From the NCBI GenBank assembly GCA_027494015.1, contig JAOSJP010000009.1, positions 1 through 39,887 on the forward strand: a stretch of DNA of 39,887 nucleotides, given 5' to 3'. Under the pieces are notes generated by a model. That model was given only the letters and a program-made list of their open reading frames with translations, was not told where the DNA came from and did not search any database. This DNA comes from Anaerolineae bacterium. Lineage in GTDB: Bacteria > Chloroflexota > Anaerolineae > Aggregatilineales > Aggregatilineaceae. The position numbers and the translations under genes are program-made. This document shows positions 1 to 6,126 of the stretch, one piece after another. Positions within the stretch are counted from its first letter, which is position 1; each line of letters opens with the position of its first letter.

Positions 1-1286
1 CAATGTCCCAACCCCGCCGGCCCGCTCACATACCACGCCGTCGCCACGTCCACCTGGTAGCGCGCCAGCGACCACCACGCCGCGATGTCTCCAAAATCTG
101 GCGGTTCGCTGCCGTCCCCGCGCGCATACTCGGTGACGATCACCGGCACTCCGACCAGCTGGTGACGGTACATCTCGTAGCGCCACGTCGTCCAGGCTGT
201 AAACCCGTCGCGCACCGCCAGTCCCGTATTCCCCCGTGCCGGGTAGACGTTCACGCCCCAGGCCAGCACGATGTCAGCGTTTTTGTAAACCGGTGCCAGT
301 ATCGGCAACCAGTCCAACTCCGGTGAGCCAGGATTCCAGATGACCGGCACCAGCGCCCGCACGCCCCGCTCCGCCGCCACTTCTGCCGCCGCCGCTATCC
401 AGTCGCGCGTCCATTCCGCCGACGGCCAGCCGCATTCATTGGCCAGCACAATCGCCTGCGCGCGCACGCCTACAGCGTCCAGGACGCTCGTAGTGAAGCG
501 TTGTGCGCTCACTGTTGGGTCTATGTCAAAATCTGGACAATCGGCCACTGCTGCTGCTCTCAGCAGCACGAACCAGCCATTCGCCAGCAGCAACTCGGCG
601 GTGTACGGTTCTCCGTAAATGGTGGCGGCGGGCTGTACACCCGCCGCCTTCGTCTGCGCTCCGAAGCGGAGCAATTCATCGCGGTTCGCCCCTGGCCCGG
701 CCCACACTCCCGGCAGGCCACGCACCAGATCGGCAGGCGGTGCCAAACCGGGCGGCCAGCCCGGAACGTCTTGGCACAACTCCGTCGCCCCACTCACGCC
801 ATACACCCACCACGTCGTGCCCTGACGGGTCACGAACCAGCCGAACTCGTTGCGCGCGAAGAGGTATCCTTCGACGCTGGCGAACTCGAACACCTTGACA
901 ATGCTCCCTGCCGGGATGGGGCTGGTGGCCGTCTTCGGCGCGCTGGCGCTGGGCGCGGTGCGCTCGTTGATGGCCGAGCCGAACGTCTTGAGCAGGCACG
1001 CTTTCGGCTCACCCGGCACCGGCGTGGGAAGCGGCGTCAGCGCGACCTCCTGCGTTGGCGTGGGGCTGCTCACGGGCGGTGACGTGGCGCTCGGCGTGCT
1101 CGTCGGCGCAACGGTCGGCTGTGGCGTGAGCGTCGCCGTTGGCGTTGGAGTGCTGGCCAGCGTGGAATCCGGGATTCCTGGAAGTGGCTGGACGCTGACG
1201 TGGTAGCTGCTGTCGTCTACCGTCACCACAAACGAGCAGCCTGCCAGCAGCAGTGTCAGAGCCATGTTACGGAGAACTCGGCGCAT
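1..1286 (-). CDS. Secreted lipoprotein, SH3b domain plus clan GH-A-like glycosidase domain (3' end missing)
   Basis: The frame is open from ATG 1286 to the left window edge (428 codons visible). Residues 1-17 form a lipoprotein signal ending in the lipobox LLAGC (Cys17), so the protein should be lipidated and membrane-anchored outside the cytoplasm. A Pro/Thr/Ser-rich linker follows (about residues 35-80), then an SH3b-like segment ending in GWFV/WWVYG. The last ~230 residues look like a TIM-barrel glycosidase: NE (Asn283-Glu284, in VLANECGW) and Glu386 (in VIVTEYARG) sit like the acid/base and nucleophile of clan GH-A enzymes. SD GGAGG is 9 nt upstream. It follows a holin-like gene, so a role as endolysin or cell-wall hydrolase is inferred. 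A host-derived carbohydrate-active lipoprotein is the alternative. Confidence 0.75.
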   Translation of the reverse strand, partial: MRRVLRNMALTLLLAGCSFVVTVDDSSYHVSVQPLPGIPDSTLASTPTPTATLTPQPTVAPTSTPSATSPPVSSPTPTQEVALTPLPTPVPGEPKACLLKTFGSAINERTAPSASAPKTATSPIPAGSIVKVFEFASVEGYLFARNEFGWFVTRQGTTWWVYGVSGATELCQDVPGWPPGLAPPADLVRGLPGVWAGPGANRDELLRFGAQTKAAGVQPAATIYGEPYTAELLLANGWFVLLRAAAVADCPDFDIDPTVSAQRFTTSVLDAVGVRAQAIVLANECGWPSAEWTRDWIAAAAEVAAERGVRALVPVIWNPGSPELDWLPILAPVYKNADIVLAWGVNVYPARGNTGLAVRDGFTAWTTWRYEMYRHQLVGVPVIVTEYARGDGSEPPDFGDIAAWWSLARYQVDVATAWYVSGPAGLGH

Positions 1287-1548
1287 CGTCTAACGCCTCC
1301 AGTGGCATATCGTCCGGCTCCAACGGCTCTGCAACGCACGACTGCATGGGATCAGTCGCCACATATCGGAATGGGAATACCACGTCCTTGATCAAGCCAT
1401 CAATCGGCTCGACATCTACCTTTGCCGCCAGACATCTGGCGTGATACGGATCGTTGCATATGTCGCCGTAGAGCGGACGCCCGCAGATAGCGCATAGGTA
1501 GGGGAGATCAGCGTTCGTTGCGCGCCAGAAGGGTAGTGTGAAGCTCAT
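1267..1548 (-). CDS. Small zinc-finger-like protein, unknown function
   Basis: 93 residues starting MSFTLPFW. The ATG overlaps the stop of the preceding gene by 4 nt (ATGA), which argues for this start over a longer frame that would extend into it. A CAIC...C..PYH..C cluster near residues 20-40 is typical of a structural zinc site. The C-terminal third is acidic (EPLEPDDMPLEALDD). Its stop overlaps the start of the lipoprotein gene by about 20 nt, so the two are probably translationally coupled. I do not recognise a family. Confidence 0.6.
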   Translation of the reverse strand: MSFTLPFWRATNADLPYLCAICGRPLYGDICNDPYHARCLAAKVDVEPIDGLIKDVVFPFRYVATDPMQSCVAEPLEPDDMPLEALDDAPSSP

Positions 1549-1751
1549 TCTGCCTCCGGGTGCCACCAGGCTTTGTCGCAGCGGCAGCGGAAAAACGAAT
1601 ACGCCCCGCCTCGTTCCTCGCAGATGGGCTTGCCGCAGTGCGGACACAGCCAGCGTTGCATCTTGCCCGTCCGCGAATCCTCCCACTGTCCCGTCGTGCG
1701 CCACTCCACAAGTCTGCGCGGACGCACGAACGGGGCGATAGTCTTGAGCAT
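1545..1751 (-). CDS. Small zinc-ribbon protein
   Basis: 68 residues from ATG 1751 (MLKTIAPF). A CPHCGKPIC...C.C arrangement in the C-terminal half resembles a zinc ribbon. An upstream in-frame start at 1799 would overlap the holin-like gene by 32 nt; neither start has a strong Shine-Dalgarno. It sits between the holin-like gene and another Cys-rich small ORF. Phages often carry such small Cys-rich proteins and nothing in the sequence shows its target. Confidence 0.5.
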   Translation of the reverse strand: MLKTIAPFVRPRRLVEWRTTGQWEDSRTGKMQRWLCPHCGKPICEERGGAYSFFRCRCDKAWWHPEAE

Positions 1752-1767
1752 TTCTGCCAGCGACCGC

Positions 1768-2103
1768 CTATTTCGCCGTGTCGCCAAGCGCCACCTCAAC
1801 CGGAGGCTCCTCTGACTCGTCCGTCAGCAACTCGTCCAGCAGGTCGTTGAGCGCATCTCGCAACGTCTGCGTTTTGACGCCTTCCTGCCACTGCGCGGCG
1901 ATGTCAGTGAGCGTGTGGCCAGTTATCGCCAGGAAGCCGAGCACGAAGACCAGCGCCAGCATCTCGCTGAGCATGTCTGTCGTCTCCGGCTCCAGGTCAA
2001 GGCCAAGTGTCGGCAGTAGCGCGATGATCAGTGCCGCCAGGAAGGTCCCGACGGTGTAGGCCAGTTTTCTGCTGCGGTAAAAAGGCTTCGGTTCGGTTTC
2101 CAT
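1768..2103 (-). CDS. Holin-like small membrane protein
   Basis: 111 residues from ATG 2103, preceded by a clear SD (AAGGAGA, 6 nt). Two hydrophobic segments are visible: residues about 13-31 (VGTFLAALIIALLPTLGL) and about 43-62 (LALVFVLGFLAITG), joined by a short acidic loop. A charged cytoplasmic-type C-terminus ends in DESEEPPVE. Length and two-TM topology fit phage holins. The adjacent lipoprotein with wall-binding and glycosidase-like domains supports a lysis cassette. No sequence motif proves holin function, so the call rests on topology and position. Confidence 0.6.
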   Translation of the reverse strand: METEPKPFYRSRKLAYTVGTFLAALIIALLPTLGLDLEPETTDMLSEMLALVFVLGFLAITGHTLTDIAAQWQEGVKTQTLRDALNDLLDELLTDESEEPPVEVALGDTAK

Positions 2104-2131
2104 CTTCGTCTCCTTGCTATTGTTTCCCCTA

Positions 2132-2142
2132 CGTGCTATACT
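2132..2142 (-). promoter_or_regulatory. Putative promoter -10 region (shared CGTGCTATACT motif)
   Basis: On the minus strand this reads AGTATAGCACG, 29 nt upstream of the holin-like start codon. The same 11-mer recurs at 5501-5511, 17 nt upstream of another gene. TATAGC is a plausible -10 hexamer. No good -35 is visible here, so this is a candidate late or secondary promoter. Confidence 0.4.
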
Positions 2143-2239
2143 AGACGGGTACGGGTAGCCTACCGTTCGCGACGGGAAAAGCGGCACTCACACCGCCTGG
2201 CTGCCCCCAATATGTGAGCCTGGCATGAGTGAGGATGCT

Positions 2240-2998
2240 ATGAACGCCATTCCCCTGAAACGGTGCTCGAAGTGTGGCACTGAATACCCTGCGACAACTG
2301 AGTTCTTTCCTCTTCGCACCGATACAGGCAAACTCCGAGCACAATGTCGCCCCTGCTGTTCTGCCCGCCGCCATCGCCACTATGAGAACAACAGGGAGCA
2401 CATTCTTGAGCAGAGCCGCCGCTGGAAGCAAGAGAACAAAGAACGGCGGGCAAAGACTCACCGCGCCTGGTACGATGCTAACCGAGAGACCATTCTTGCC
2501 AAGGGGCGACAGGGCTATCACGAGAACAGGGAATACAATGCCCGACGGGCCAGGCGCTACCACGAATCCCACAGAGAACAGCGTAGCAAGGCTCGCCGTG
2601 AGTATTACGAGAACAACCGAGAGCGCACGCTTTCCCAGAACCGCCAGTGGTACCAAAACAACAAGGAGAAGCGGCTTGCAAAGTCGCGTCTTTGGCGGCA
2701 GGCAAACCCGGAACGCGCCAGGGCGCTGTGCCGCGTGTCTCAGCATGTGCGCCGCGCTCGCAAACGCAACGCAGCGGGAACACATACGGCAGACGACATT
2801 CAACGCCAGTACGAAGCGCAACATGGGCGCTGCTGGTGGTGCAACTGCGACTTGAATGGCGTTTACCATGCCGATCACTTGATTCCTTTATCTCGCGGTG
2901 GCGGCGACGCGCCTGAGAACATTGTAATCGCCTGTTCCTCGTGTAATAGCTCGAAGGGAAGCAAGCTCCCTCACGAGTGGTGCGGGCGGCTGTTCTAG
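2240..2998 (+). CDS. HNH endonuclease, free-standing, antisense to the late genes
   Basis: 252 residues, on the opposite strand to all surrounding genes. The N-terminus carries a zinc-ribbon pair (CSKCG ... CRPCC). The middle is a run of charged helical repeats of the type YENNRE...R.W seen in phage HNH proteins. The C-terminal ~60 residues hold the nuclease: CWWC, then HADHLIPLSRGG, NIVIACSSCNSSKG. It would cut DNA as a homing or nicking endonuclease. ATG 2240 has GAGG 5 nt upstream; an in-frame ATG at 2225 is the alternative. Position and orientation suggest a mobile insertion between the lysis and fibre genes. Confidence 0.85.
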   Translation: MNAIPLKRCSKCGTEYPATTEFFPLRTDTGKLRAQCRPCCSARRHRHYENNREHILEQSRRWKQENKERRAKTHRAWYDANRETILAKGRQGYHENREYNARRARRYHESHREQRSKARREYYENNRERTLSQNRQWYQNNKEKRLAKSRLWRQANPERARALCRVSQHVRRARKRNAAGTHTADDIQRQYEAQHGRCWWCNCDLNGVYHADHLIPLSRGGGDAPENIVIACSSCNSSKGSKLPHEWCGRLF

Positions 2999-3852
2999 AT
3001 TGGAAGCCATAAGGCTAAGACATTTGGCGGCTCCCATCCGGGCTGTGAAGTGTGAGACTGTCGGCACTCATACTCTAGCCCGCCATAGAATACGCGCTGC
3101 CCAATGGTGTAAGCTACCCACGGCGCCCACTCATCAGCGGCGGGCGGCTCGCAGTCCTCACAGTGCCACAGGTTTTCAGTTCCAACAGTGCCAGGTTCCC
3201 AGACATTGGCGTCGATTAGGCTCGTCCAAATGTGCCCAGTGTGCAGCACCCGCGCACCGAGTGGGTAACTATCATGGGCACCTGTGGGGGCGACAAAAGG
3301 CCACGGATCGTCGCTCGGTTCGTAGTACCGCTTGAACAGCGCGGGCACGATGTTCGGCGTCCAATCGCTCTGCGTCTTGTGCGCCTGTATGACCTCATAC
3401 AAATTGCCCGCGTAGTAGTAGACAGCGCCCGCCACCACACTCAGCCCCGCTTCCCAGGGCGGGCGCAACACCGCCCCTTTCACCGCCTCAGTGATGGCGT
3501 CCGGGCTGGTCGTGTCCTCCGTGACCAGCTTTGCCACGTCAGGCGACAGCACCGCCGCCACTTCGCCGCGCACCGTGTCCACTTGCTCCGGCGTGAAATC
3601 AGCGGGTGGCGCACCGCCTACCTCGGCCAGCCAGAGCACGGCGAACCGCGTATCAGCCTGTAGCGCCGTGACCTGCGCCTCAGACAGCCCTTCGCCCAAC
3701 GCAATCAGCCGATTCAGTTTGTCCGCGCCAATGTGCGGGTCAGCCTGCCAGGTGAGGTCAGTCCATGCGGCGGGATATTCCTCAGCGACCAGCATATCGT
3801 TACGGCCTTCGTCACATTTCCAGGGCGTGAGAACTTTCGCTTGGTAGGTCAT
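2995..3852 (-). CDS. Tail-associated protein with two CBM5/12 (chitin-binding-type) modules
   Basis: 285 residues from ATG 3852 (MTYQAKVL), SD AAGGTG. The C-terminal half holds two ~45-residue repeats of the carbohydrate-binding module 5/12 pattern: W.aG..V..GAVYYYAGNLYEVIQAH.TQSDWTP and WAPWVAYTIGQRVFYGGLEYECRQSHTSQPGWEP. The aromatic pattern and the QAH/QSHTSQ.W.P ending are diagnostic. The N-terminal ~150 residues are not recognised. It would bind a surface polysaccharide, so an adsorption or fibre role is inferred from position downstream of the tail genes. Its stop codon shares the CTAG at 2995-2998 with the convergent HNH gene. Confidence 0.75.
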   Translation of the reverse strand: MTYQAKVLTPWKCDEGRNDMLVAEEYPAAWTDLTWQADPHIGADKLNRLIALGEGLSEAQVTALQADTRFAVLWLAEVGGAPPADFTPEQVDTVRGEVAAVLSPDVAKLVTEDTTSPDAITEAVKGAVLRPPWEAGLSVVAGAVYYYAGNLYEVIQAHKTQSDWTPNIVPALFKRYYEPSDDPWPFVAPTGAHDSYPLGARVLHTGHIWTSLIDANVWEPGTVGTENLWHCEDCEPPAADEWAPWVAYTIGQRVFYGGLEYECRQSHTSQPGWEPPNVLALWLPI

Positions 3853-3854
3853 CG

Positions 3855-4982
3855 TTACACCTTGTCCAGTTCTGCATAAGCTGCTGAGGTGCGCGGCCAG
3901 CTTGTCAGACGGCCCAATGTCCAGCCCACACCCGCCACTGGCTTTACCATCGTCTGCGAATCTTGATGCGATACGTTCACTTCGCTGCCACGCTTCGTCC
4001 ATGTCGTGCCAGATAATGTGTAGCAGTTGTGCTTGGTGCCGTCACAAATGACGCGAATGGTATACGTATTGCCCGCTGTTGCCACCGCTGCCACGCTGAT
4101 GCGGTTGGTCGCTACGCCGCCCGATACACTATCCAGTTTGAACGCCCCCGTCGCGTCAAAGTAGGCTGTCCAGTAGTTGTTATCATCCAACACGCGATAG
4201 CGTAACTCACAGGTATTTGCCAGCGGATTCGGTGCGGTCACGATTAGGTCGTGGATGGCATTAGCAACTACTGTGTACGAAGTTCCAGAGACACCAGGAT
4301 TCACGTCCAGCGCGGCGATGCCATAGTCCGTGTCGAACGGGGCGGGAAGTTGGCGGACGCGGAGATAATCTTGAGTTCCTTGTGCAGAACCATTAGAAAG
4401 CGCGGGATATACTGGCGTGGATGTATCTAATGCATCTACCCACCATAACGTCCAATTTGTATATGCCCCTCCCTTTATGAACCAAAGCGCCCCTACAGAT
4501 CGTAAAACCAATGCAAACTGATAATCTGTAGCCGCAACTATTAAATGAGGTACCTGTAGATTTGTACTTTTACTTATTCGCTCAACGGCACCAAAACCAG
4601 AAATATACCATCCATTAGCAGAGTTGCTGTTCCACCAACCAAGAACCTGTGCAGAGTTAAATCCAAAATATAAAAAAGATGAAATATTAACAAGATTCAA
4701 CTGATAAATGAGCAGCGCACCCGCAGCGCGTGAAACAGCAGGCCCCACATAGCCTATATCTGCACGTGTGTCGATAGTTCCTAACGGAATTTGTAGCTTT
4801 CCACTGCTGATACTGAGATCTGCCTCTGTCTGCACCAGCGTCAGCGTCCCCGGCCCCGGCTCGCAGGTGCGCGGCGAGGACAGCGGCGGGCCTTCGGCAG
4901 TCGTGAATTCGTCGCGCAGCAGATACGTCAAATCTGTTTTGTTCGGTAATGGGATACCCAATAGCGCCAGTCCCCTGCCCAT
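3855..4982 (-). CDS. Putative tail fibre / receptor-binding protein
   Basis: 375 residues from ATG 4982 (MGRGLALLGIP), with GGAGG inside the tail of the upstream gene. After a short N-terminal segment (LLRDEFTTAEG) come two beta-rich regions. The second contains LRYRVLDDNNYWTAYFDATG and TYTIRVICDGTKHNCY, resembling lectin-like (concanavalin-type) beta-sandwich folds used for glycan binding. The central part encoded at about 4440-4780 is clearly AT-richer than the rest of the gene, which suggests domain exchange. Function is inferred from fold impression and position among distal-tail genes. Confidence 0.55.
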   Translation of the reverse strand: MGRGLALLGIPLPNKTDLTYLLRDEFTTAEGPPLSSPRTCEPGPGTLTLVQTEADLSISSGKLQIPLGTIDTRADIGYVGPAVSRAAGALLIYQLNLVNISSFLYFGFNSAQVLGWWNSNSANGWYISGFGAVERISKSTNLQVPHLIVAATDYQFALVLRSVGALWFIKGGAYTNWTLWWVDALDTSTPVYPALSNGSAQGTQDYLRVRQLPAPFDTDYGIAALDVNPGVSGTSYTVVANAIHDLIVTAPNPLANTCELRYRVLDDNNYWTAYFDATGAFKLDSVSGGVATNRISVAAVATAGNTYTIRVICDGTKHNCYTLSGTTWTKRGSEVNVSHQDSQTMVKPVAGVGWTLGRLTSWPRTSAAYAELDKV

Positions 4983-4983
4983 G

Positions 4984-5484
4984 CTACGCCTCCCCCGCCC
5001 GTTCCGGTTCCAGTTCCCGTGTCTCGCCCGGCTCCGCGCCAACCGACTTGCGCTCCGCCCCGACCAATTGCAGCGCCCGCTCATAGGCCGCCTTAGCCGT
5101 TTCCAGGTCGTGTTTTTCGGCGCGCAGTCTGTCTCGTTCTTCGCGCAGGTCGCCGTTCTCGCGCACCAACTGCGCCTCGCGGTCAAGTGCTGCCTGTAGC
5201 GCCTCATTCAGGTCGCGCACCTTTTGTTGCAACGTGCTCATCTCGGCCAGCAGCGTGCTCACCTGGCTCTCCAGTATCGGGACGCGCTTGGCCCGCTCCT
5301 CAAGGTCGGCCACACGCAGACGTAGCTTGCTGAGTTCCTCATCTTTCGCCTTGAGGTCGGCCCTGCGATGTGCCTCACTATCGCGTTCCAGCCTGATGAG
5401 ACGCGCCAGCAGATAGCGCGCTACCAGGCCGATGCTGCCCAGGAGTACTGCGACTGACCCGACGATGAGTTCTGCCGATTCCAC
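4984..5484 (-). CDS. Membrane-anchored coiled-coil protein
   Basis: 166 residues. Residues about 5-28 (ELIVGSVAVLLGSIGLVARY) form one N-terminal membrane segment. The rest is a long charged coiled coil (LRLRVADLEERAK ... LREERDRLRAEKHDLE) ending in an acidic tail. SD GGGAGGG lies before the ATG. The layout (N-in anchor plus periplasmic or extracytoplasmic coil) resembles phage i-spanins, but no matching o-spanin is obvious, and a tail-fibre chaperone or membrane adaptor is also possible. A promoter-like CGTGCTATACT motif lies 17 nt upstream. Confidence 0.6.
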   Translation of the reverse strand: MESAELIVGSVAVLLGSIGLVARYLLARLIRLERDSEAHRRADLKAKDEELSKLRLRVADLEERAKRVPILESQVSTLLAEMSTLQQKVRDLNEALQAALDREAQLVRENGDLREERDRLRAEKHDLETAKAAYERALQLVGAERKSVGAEPGETRELEPERAGEA

Positions 5485-5500
5485 GCGCTATCCCTCCCAC

Positions 5501-5511
5501 CGTGCTATACT
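5501..5511 (-). promoter_or_regulatory. Putative promoter -10 region (second CGTGCTATACT copy)
   Basis: Minus strand reads AGTATAGCACG, identical over 11 bases to the element before the holin-like gene. CTGACA lies 15 nt upstream of TATAGC, a short-spaced -35 candidate. It sits just downstream of the 5519-5576 hairpin, consistent with a terminator/promoter junction inside the late operon. Confidence 0.4.
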
Positions 5512-5518
5512 CTGCTCA

Positions 5519-5576
5519 GGCCCGTGTCAGGCGCTCATACCGCCGCGCGCTCCCCGCCGGGCGCGCAGCACGGGCC
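5519..5576 (-). promoter_or_regulatory. Two-tier intergenic hairpin
   Basis: GGCCCGTG (5519-5526) pairs perfectly with CACGGGCC (5569-5576). Inside it GCGCGC (5545-5550) pairs with GCGCGC (5561-5566). No U-tract follows on either strand, so it is not a canonical intrinsic terminator. It fills the ~100 nt gap between two late genes. Confidence 0.5.
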
Positions 5577-5586
5577 ACCCACTGCC

Positions 5587-6123
5587 TTAGCTCACCTCGC
5601 GCGCCCACAGGATGGCGGGATTCTCATTCGTCGCCGTTGCGTCAGATGTATCCGAATGCACATAACAGGTGCCCGCATCCACTTTATACATCGGCGCGAA
5701 GGTATGTTGTCCCGCCGCCAGTCCGCTGATCAGCCAGTCCAGGTTCACAATCTGCGCCACGGTGGTCAGCACTGCCGCCCCCGCATAGCCGCTGGCGTAG
5801 CCCTGACCCTCGTAGAGCGCCGCGCCGCCATCAACGCTCAGGTCGAAGAACACGCGACGGGAGGTCGCGCTATCTGCATGGATGGTGATCGTCATGTGCA
5901 CCCACACGTCCCCGCCCGTCGTGGTGATAGTCGCCTTGAAATTGGTACTGTCGATGGCGACAAACGATGTGCTGTTGGTGCTGTAGAGCGCCGTGTTGTC
6001 GCGCTCGATTTCGTGGCTCGGCGGGTCTTTCAGCGCCTCGATGTTCGCCTTGACGACATTGCCCCAATCCGTGCTGCTGATCGTCTCGCCCGCGCTAACG
6101 GTTGGAAGTACGCTATAGGCCAT
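5587..6123 (-). CDS. Putative tail/baseplate beta-structured protein
   Basis: 178 residues from ATG 6123, 3 nt after the stop of the large tail protein, so in the same transcript. The N-terminus (TVSAGETISSTDWGNVVKAN) resembles the start of phage tail-needle or fibre-like proteins that begin with a short helix and a DWGNxV motif. The remainder alternates hydrophobic strands rich in Thr/Ser/Gly, ending in ENPAILWAREVS. It has no catalytic motif. The distal-tail position suggests a fibre or baseplate accessory. Confidence 0.5.
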   Translation of the reverse strand: MAYSVLPTVSAGETISSTDWGNVVKANIEALKDPPSHEIERDNTALYSTNSTSFVAIDSTNFKATITTTGGDVWVHMTITIHADSATSRRVFFDLSVDGGAALYEGQGYASGYAGAAVLTTVAQIVNLDWLISGLAAGQHTFAPMYKVDAGTCYVHSDTSDATATNENPAILWAREVS

Positions 6124-6126
6124 TGG

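Noticed and set aside
2141..2878. A 245-codon hydrophobic minus-strand frame opposite the HNH gene
   Set aside because: The plus frame has a clear HNH domain; hydrophobic antisense frames are typical of strands opposite charged repeats.
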